Shown: positions 56,868 to 64,000 of the stretch, one piece after another | Position numbering within the stretch: the stretch's first letter is position 1 | Layout of the letters: the number at the start of each line of letters is the position of its first letter | NCBI GenBank assembly: GCA_944989445.1 | Contig: CALYLW010000016.1 | Coordinates: forward strand, 1,061,476 to 1,125,475 | Length of the DNA stretch: 64,000 bases | Direction of reading: 5' to 3' | DNA from: Ampullaceana balthica | Taxonomy: Eukaryota; Mollusca; Gastropoda; Lymnaeidae | Notes under the pieces: model-generated | The model's database searches: none | What the model saw: only the letters and a program-made list of their open reading frames with translations | Told to the model about the DNA's origin: nothing | Translations under genes and position numbers: made by a program

Positions 56868-56875
56868 ACTTAGAT

Positions 56876-57605
56876 TGTAGAAAATACGTGTTGATGTTCA
56901 TGCTGCTCAGCACCAACAAAGTGTTACTGCTGTGAGACCCATGTCTCCTTTTTTAATATTCTTGTTACAGAAACACTTATGTTTAGTCAAAAAATCATTT
57001 GAAGTTTGGATTCTAATTTTAATATCTACTTGTTATGAACATCCTTTTTGAAAAGCTTCCAAGTTTCTAAGTTATATTTATCCAGGTAAAAAGAAATATA
57101 CCTAGATCACTATGACAGAAGTAATATCTTAGTGATTCATTTTAGTTATGTTTTGATTTTCTTCAACTAATTAGAAGTTTGTAACCTATTCCTTCTAAAA
57201 GTACGGAAGTAAATTAAATTACATTATTTAATTTTTTTTTAAAAATAAGTAGCTGCTTCTTGTTTGTGACTGTAAAATAACTTTATAAATACTTTCTGAT
57301 ATATACCCGGCTTCATCCGGGCCTGTATGATTGTGGTTTTCATTAAAAAAAACACCTTTATCTCTAAATGATATAGCAGAACAGTCTAGTCGCCATTGAT
57401 GTCACATAGTCTGTGCAAATCCCATATACTGTGTTCGATTGTAAAATTATTTCCAATTGCTTGACTACATTCTAAAAGGATCCCTTTCTGATTAGGGGTA
57501 TTATCCACTGTTGATAAACTATCTTGGCGCCATGTAATCTACCAAGAGATATTATTTAGTATGGTAGTAATTATTATATAAATGGACGACCTATGCCAAA
57601 TAAAC
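56876..57605. other. Intergenic, nothing recognised
   Basis: AT-rich; no coding remnant. TATATACCCGGCTTCATCCG near 57300 could be an element edge but has no partner in view. Confidence 0.4.
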
Positions 57606-58037
57606 ATAGCAACTCAACAGCTTCCACTTACGATGCTTGCGCAGGATTCAGCACATCAAGTCGCAGGACAAGATCACGAATGTCGAGGTACTCAGAAGGA
57701 GTAATATGCTGAGCATCCACTCAATCTTGAGTGAGAGGCACCTGCGGTGGCTAGGACATGTCCGCAGGATGAGCTCTGAGCTCATTCCAAGAGCCTTGCT
57801 TTACGGCGAGCTGGCAACTGGCATGCTGAAGAGAGGACGCCCCTGCTTGCACGTAAAGGATGTCTGCAAGAAAGACATGACTCTGGCGCATATTGACCAT
57901 AAAACGTGGGAGACCATTGCTGAGGAGCGCACCTCCTGGCGGGCAAAATTGCGCGAGGGCATTCAAGTCGTCGAAGCTTGCTTACCTTACTGCCAGGAGC
58001 GAGGAGAAAAGGGCCAGGAGAAAGGGGAAGGGGGGTA
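57606..58037 (+). pseudogene. LINE C-terminal fragment (RTE-like or related)
   Basis: Open frame of 133 residues preceded by NSFHLRCLRRIQHI: ERHLRWLGHVRRMSSELIPR, LLYGELATGMLKRGRP, KTWETIAEERTSWRAKLREG. This is the zinc-knuckle-distal tail of non-LTR reverse transcriptases. 5'-truncated, ending against (AT)n. Confidence 0.75.
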
Positions 58038-58079
58038 GAGGAGCAGGAGGAAACGCCATCATCCCATGAGGATGGACGG

Positions 58080-58082
<3 letters not shown>

Positions 58083-58162
<80 letters not shown>
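58083..58162. repeat. (AT)n microsatellite
   Basis: About 78 bases of TA directly after the LINE 3' end; it may have grown from the LINE tail. Confidence 0.9.
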
Positions 58163-58165
<3 letters not shown>

Positions 58166-58589
58166 TTATAGTCTTATGCCTAGGGAGAAATACTAAAATA
58201 CAAAACTTGTTTGTAAACTGATATTACAAACAACTCTATAAGTTTAAAAATTGAAATAAAGTGAAACAAATGAAGTTGAATTATTTTTTAAAAGCTTATT
58301 ATATTTAAACTTTTGAAAATAAACACAAAAATGTTATTATGTTTCTGAAAAACGTCAATGTTTCTATGAGATAAAATAATTAAATGTATACATTAGATAT
58401 AAGTAGATGAAATGTGTGTTAAATATATTTACACACAACAATTTGAAATCTTAATACATACATACACACTTCTTTAAAACTATCATTGAATTAAAAATTC
58501 AACTTATATTTTAAGTATATTGCGAAAAAAAGTTTATTGAATGTTAATTCAATTAAAATACCTCAAATTTTGACTCTAGTATACATGTT

Positions 58590-59110
58590 TGATGTGAATA
58601 TCCATGATAATAAAATTGTTTCCAATTGCTTGTCTACATTCCAATAGGATCCCTTTCTGATTCTTCGGATCCCATTCTAGGTGAAATTCCATTCCCTTGA
58701 AGGATTTCATGTTGTTGTTTTTTTAAAAATTACATTCCCCATTATGATCCCGTTGCGAAATGGTATCCAATTCATGAAGTATATCCCATTCCCATATTAA
58801 AAGCCATACTTTGATGGGATCACGAAGCTCATTAATATTACGTTGTTTTTGGACCCCTTCCCCCATTATGATTCAATATTTCTTTGTAATTACATACCCC
58901 ATTATGATGGCATTGCATAATGGTATACCATTCATCAAGTAAATCAATTTTCCCTATAATAAACCATACTTTAATGGGATCACATAACTCAGTACTATTC
59001 CATTGCATAAAGGGATCCTATTTTAGTAGAATTCATTTCCCTCGATCCCGTTGCATAATGGGATACCATTCGTGATGCAATCAATTTTTCCAAGGTGATA
59101 CATCGGTCGG
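58590..59110. repeat. Degenerate CCATT/GGGATC repeats
   Basis: Repeated phrases such as CCGTTGCATAATGG, ATCCCATTC and CATACTTTGATGGGATCA recur irregularly here and again at 59480-59680. Possibly an old satellite or repeat with internal periodicity. Confidence 0.45.
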
Positions 59111-59134
59111 ACCATATGTCCCAGTAGTATCCTA

Positions 59135-59325
59135 TTACATTATCATTATTATTTGTTCACGCAGTACCCCAGCCTACAGTTGGGCTCACAGCGCTTTACA
59201 AACATGCTCAACTACTACATAAAACATATTGATCTCTAAATCTTCCTAAACATAGTTACAAACACAAAATTTAATATAAATGTTCAGAAATGGACGCATC
59301 GCCGTCATAGACTGTTAATTTGATG
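59135..59325 (-). repeat. L2-like LINE 3' tail
   Basis: On the minus strand GTAAAGCGCTGTGAGCCCAA, then a region ending in AATAATAATGATAATG, the classic L2 3' end, comparable with 28.16-28.25 kb. Confidence 0.65.
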
Positions 59326-60227
59326 AAGCAATCTTTAGCGAAACAGGAATCCATAATGAAGATCCTGATCCAGAAATAATAAAAAGAAAAATACACACAA
59401 TTTAACCAAGAGTTCAAGGCTATGCATGCCTGTTAGGCGCAGCCTAGTTCTCAAGATTCCACCAAGAAGTTTAATTGCAACATAATGGAATCCCGTTCTT
59501 GGTCGAATCCTTTTCTCCAATATTATCCCCTTGCATAATGGAATCCCATGCTTTGTCGAATATTTTTGATCCATTTCCCCGATCGGATCCCATACTTTGG
59601 TTTGGTACATTGACACCAAAAGAATCCAAATAAATTATGGTATCCCGTTCCCTTTGAGAGCCCATTCTGTATTCTCTCACATTGTGACAAATACAATTAT
59701 TCATTTAAATTTTAAAAATGGCCCCCAGCGGAAACCTATTCTGTCCACGTGAGGTCTCAAACTGAAAATAAGTCGGAAAAACCATTGGATGACACTTAAC
59801 ATTATATTTGTTATAAATTACTGCGGATGTAATGAAAAATTAAACCACGGGAGTTTTTAGAATATTTTAAATTACAAAGACCTTAGGGAAAATAAAATTA
59901 CAGAAGCTTCTAGAATATTTTACATCATACCCAAATCATTGTTTTCATAAAACCTAATTTGTCAGCTAACATATTGAAGTAACGATAATTTAGCAAAATT
60001 ATTCGTATATTAATCTCTTAAACACCCTTTTTCCTGGCATCTTCTCCTAATCTGACTCAAACACATAAATAACAAACTGTGAATTTAGTAGTTACAGAAA
60101 TTTTGGATTTATATTTTAATCTAATTTTGCTGAATTATAACCAAAGTTTTTCTGTCAAAATATTTCTGTTAGATATGCCATGACGCTTCCCAGTAAATAA
60201 TAAATATAAATATTAAAGGACACACAA

Positions 60228-60645
60228 TTTTTAAATCCCTTATATTAACTTCACCGCCATCTCATTCGTCGTCCCTCGACCGCGACGTCCGTCGTCCCGC
60301 GGAAAAACAAAAGTAAAACATGACCCACTTCCAGTAAAGCCATCGAGCTGAAATTTGGCACACGGACCCGACTCACCTAACAATGCATTGTATCAAATTT
60401 TCAGATCGATCGAACGTACCGTAATTAAATTAATGCATTTTTAGTTTATATATATAAATCACTATTTAGAATGTTTAGTCGTCGTCTGCTAGAGTTGACC
60501 TAGTTTTAAAGCCAAGGGAGATAATTTCGGTTTCAGTCTGTAAATGTTTGTCACTTTTGAACGTAATCAATACTTTTAGTTATGTCTCATATATAAGGGA
60601 TTTATAGTCAAAAACTTTGTTTTTACGGGGTTGTTTAATTAAACA
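60228..60645. repeat. ATCCCTTATAT-family unit
   Basis: Complete single unit from AAATCCCTTATATTAACTTC to TTGTTTTTACGGGG. Confidence 0.8.
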
Positions 60646-60954
60646 TTCATGTTTCAAATTATTTGTAAATGAATTTGTCATTTAAATCACGTAATGGATT
60701 TATTATACGACCTCTTTACATCATCTTTTATTTACCTTTTTAACCTACAATGAAAGTTTAAATATATTTTGTTAAATTTTAAGATGGTTTTCCTCATTCC
60801 AGTTTACACTATCTTGACATGTATTATATACACACTAATAAATCGTGATACAGATTGAAATTCATGGGGATTTTGATATTTACAACTTGCACCATTATGG
60901 AGGCAGGTGACCTTTATGTTGTTGTTTTTTTAAGTGATAAAAGCGTTATAATTA

Positions 60955-61600
60955 TTGTTTTATTCCACCTATAGCCCTGATCATGTCAATGAAGTTATTA
61001 AAAAATCAAACAAAACCTTAGGCTTTATAAAAAGGAACTTTAACAAATGTAATAGAGATATAAAACTAAAATGCTACCTCACTTTGGTGAGACCTGTACT
61101 AGAATATGTATCTTCTGTATGGGACCCATCCACCAAAGAAAACATTGATAAACTAGAACAAATTCAAAAAAGAGCTGCCAGATTCATTTTTGGTGAATAT
61201 TCGAAACTGACAAGAATAACACCATTAGTTAAATCATTAAACCTTGAAACACTAGAGGATAGAAGAACCAAGAGCAAAGTAGTAATCATACATAAAGCAA
61301 TTAATTCTAATTTAGAAATACAACACAAAGATAACTTAATACAACCCTCAGATAGACATAAGGATAAAAACACCTTTCTTATTCCGTATGCAAGAACAAA
61401 CACATACACGTTTTCCTTCTTCCCGTCCGGAATTCGGGCGTGGATGGGTTGCCTGAAGAAACCAGGAAAACCAACACTTTATCAACATTTAAATCTCTAA
61501 TAAAAATGCAGGACTAAACACAAACCATAGATAAGCGTAGGACGCAATAATCTTCTGTATAGAAGGAGCGTCTGTAAACAGATAAGATAAGATAAGATCA
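60955..61600 (+). pseudogene. LINE (CR1/Jockey-like group), 5'-truncated 3' end
   Basis: Frame with IKKSNKTLGFIKRNFNKC, YLTLVRPVLEYVSSVWDP, IDKLEQIQKRAARFIFG and FLIPYARTNTYTFSFFPSG; a one-base loss in GCGTGGATGGG shifts the final residues relative to the 12.1-kb copy. Ends in the tail GGACGCAATAATCTTCTGT then AGATAAGATAAG. Confidence 0.85.
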
Positions 61601-61824
61601 TTTGATAAGGTGCTGAGTACAATTGCAATACATTTTTAAAAATTGTATCTTTTATTTATGAGCCGGGGTCTATACTTATTTTTTATTTAAGCTTTCTAAA
61701 TATATTTTTAAAAATTCAAGTGCCATGAAACGTGGGATTTTTGTTACTACATATCCAAAATGATTTAAAGCTGAATTGTTTTTAAAAAGGTACTACTCAT
61801 TGATTTCTTTGAATGTATTCCTTT

Positions 61825-61861
61825 ATACTTAGATCGTTGCAACGCGCGATGGGTCAGCTAG
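61825..61861 (+). mobile_element. Helitron 3' terminus
   Basis: A palindromic ATCGTTGCAACGCGCGAT, then GGGTCAGCTAG and host T. The same final 11 bases as the element ending at 13732. The 5' end was not located. Confidence 0.6.
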
Positions 61862-62344
61862 TAATATTATATATATAACACATATTTTTTTTTAAATAAC
61901 TTAAAAGATGTATTTTTTTAAATGAACGTAAATTCCTAATGAATAGATTTTTTTTCAAATGTAACTGCCATGTAATTACTGATTCAAATTAAAGCTATAT
62001 TAATTTTAATTAATTCCAAGGGAATTTATGTTTCATTCAAGCAGACACCGATAACTGTGACTGAGCTCGTAAGATAGCTACAATGTATATGATACTTATA
62101 GACAGCGAAGGATGTGACATCAGAATCGTTGCCACTGCCGCTCAATTTCCATGAAACTCCTAGACAGGGAACGACGTGACATCAGAAGAGTTTTCGCTAT
62201 CACTCGACTCCGAATTCCCAGTTATGTTTGAGCAATTATACGAGAATTCATCTTCCGCGGTCTTCATCGGTTCGGGTCTGTCCTCTGTATCATCCCTAAC
62301 AGAGAATACATCGCATTCCAAAGTCACTTCAGTTTATACCATAA

Positions 62345-63180
62345 TTATAAGTATGTGCCGTTTGAATTAACAACCGTTTCAGCTACTTTCAATAATATTA
62401 TCAAAAAGTTATTTGCGGGAATAACAAATGGCATCACTTATTATGACGACATCTGTATCTACACAGAAGACTGGGAAATACACTCAGTTGTACATGGCAA
62501 AGTTGTTACCAGTTTAAAAGAAGTTTGATTTACAATGAAACACTCAGAATTAGAACTCGCAAAGAAATCGGTAGATTTTCTAGGACATACTGTAGGTGGA
62601 GAGTTGCTAAAACCTGATAAAGGCAATCTAGACACACTATTATTGTTCCTTTCAGAACAAAGAAACAAATCAGTGTACTAGTGGGACTGATATCTTATTA
62701 TAATAAGTCTATACCAAACTTTGCCACGTTGACAACGCCGTTGACTGACCTGACAAAAAGTGAAAAACTAGCAACGTTTCTTGGACTGTAGAATGCCAAA
62801 TAGCCGTAGAAGCGATCCAAAAATACCTAAGCAATGACCCGTAGTAGTTCTACCTAACTATAAGGAACAATTCATTGTTAGAACAGACGCTTCAACAAAA
62901 GGGCTGGGGACATACCCTCTACAAAATATTAAAAAAATTATTTCATCCAGTCAAATATATTTTTAGAAACTTTTTGGACAGAGACTCGTTACTCAACTAT
63001 TGAGATGGAATGTTTGGCCATAATTTTGGGCTTAGAAAAACTAGCCAATTATTAAATGTGGGCAAGATTTCTATTACAGAGTGACCATTAGTACAGGATA
63101 TAACTTTGACGCTCACTAAATCGAAGGCACGGACAATGTTAACGCTGATTTACTGTCTAGATTCTAGACAGTAGATTTGG
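62345..63180 (+). pseudogene. Ty3/gypsy-type pol remnant (RT and RNase H)
   Basis: Fragments in several frames: a PFELTTVSATF start; ITYYDDICIY at the catalytic box, with one substitution from the usual LDD; VDFLGHTVGG; a connection region (ISYYNKSIPNFATLTTPLT); an RNase H start (RTDASTKGLG); and NADLLSR at the end. Stops and shifts throughout; not functional. Confidence 0.8.
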
Positions 63181-64000
63181 TGAATTTTAGTGATAAATAT
63201 TTAATTCACTACGCCTCATTTTTTTGTGGTTCTATGAACAGTTTTAACTTGTTTTTATGTGTGCCCAAATGATAATGCAATAAGATATTAATGCCTTTAT
63301 GTTCTTACATGTATGAAAATATGTGATATATTAATTAACTTACACAAAATAACTGGATTGCAAGAAACACGAAATATGTGAATGTTTAAATTTCTAAATT
63401 TCGATGGAAATGAGGTAAACATATTATTATTATCATCAATTTTATTATATCTTGTATTATTATTATTAATTTAGATTCTTAATTGAATTTATTAATTTCT
63501 GTTCGTTTGTTAAATTGAGATTCTGCACTTTGGCGTTTATATTTATAATGACGGTTTCATTGCTTGAATGAAACGTAAAAGAAAAGGAGGGAGATATGTC
63601 GAGGGGAGAATGTCTGAGTGTGTGGTGCTGGGACGCGAGAGATAGTGAAGGAAGAAGGGAGAGGGGATTGTAAGGTGGGGATAAAGAGGGGGGAGTATGA
63701 AAGTGGAGGTCAGCGGGCAGTTGACGGGGATCACTTCTTGGCTGAGTTTGTTAGCTAAACTCTCGTACTGAGTGGATATTCTGTACTAAATTTCTATGAT
63801 AAAAAAGTTTTTCATTGATGTTATAGGAAGAGGTTATCTTAATTGTGTTGGTGGCTGTACTTGTTCACCATCCCCTAGACAACGACGCCACACAAAACTC
63901 CTAGTTGTGACAAGTGTGATGAAATTAAATAACTTCTTGTCTGTTTTAAGTTTAGCATGTTAATATTGAATAAAACTTTTAGCCATAACATCTAAGCGTT
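63181..64000 (+). mobile_element. Downstream region of the gypsy-type remnant, paralogous to 12.3-13.7 kb
   Basis: TAGATTTGGTGAATTTTAG, ATGACGGTTTCATTGCTTG and GAGGGAGATATGTC align with the 12.3-13.7 kb copy. It carries an unbroken CCCCTAGACAACGACGCC where the other copy has the 162-bp hAT MITE. Confidence 0.6.

Noticed and set aside
62176..62370. Plus-strand frame just before the gypsy remnant
   Set aside because: Ser-rich and short, overlaps the start of the decayed pol, no recognisable motif.

Overview
The window looks like AT-rich nuclear DNA from an animal, most likely a gastropod mollusc (a heterobranch or freshwater pulmonate snail; this is inference). The reasons are GT-AG introns in phase 1 between shuffled extracellular domains, a cysteine-rich EGF / F5/8-like / C-type lectin protein of a kind common in molluscs, and introns packed with Helitrons, hAT MITEs, LINE fragments and tRNA-derived SINEs. 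There is no prokaryotic organisation, and I see no functional rRNA or tRNA gene.

The only host genes I can support are two tandem paralogues on the minus strand. Gene B (50828 down to 21668) can be followed from start codon to stop codon through 19 exons. They join to 3042 coding bases, in frame throughout (1013 residues). Predicted order: signal peptide, C-type lectin-like domain (CTLD), EGF, a two-exon beta-rich linker domain, F5/8-type (fucolectin-like) domain, EGF, Thr-rich mucin-like stalk, then the same EGF / linker / F5/8 / EGF module a second time, a hydrophobic membrane segment and a short acidic tail. Gene A (10722 down to the left window edge) has the same first seven exons, with related introns; the rest lies outside the window. 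The inferred role is a cell-surface recognition or adhesion receptor with two paired lectin-like modules.

Layout. 0-10.7 kb: gene A, with SINEs, a hAT element with a BED finger, a palindromic MITE and an 83-bp minisatellite in its introns. 10.7-21.6 kb: intergenic; a LINE remnant, a Ty3/gypsy-type 3' remnant holding a hAT MITE, and a precise head-to-tail dimer of two 3.15-kb Helitrons with decayed helicase genes. 21.6-50.8 kb: gene B, whose long introns hold L2-, RTE- and KRBA2-like fragments, a pogo/Tigger-like remnant, a long-TIR foldback element, a 635-bp hAT element, minisatellites and a three-copy tandem of a dispersed 480-bp repeat. 50.8-64 kb: intergenic repeats, including a large inverted repeat around (AT)n, a hAT MITE with a perfect 8-bp target duplication, LINE 3' ends, a Helitron 3' end and a decayed gypsy pol with a downstream region like that at 12.7-13.7 kb.

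All exon boundaries were read by eye from splice sites, phase and paralogue comparison. No transcript data or searches were available.
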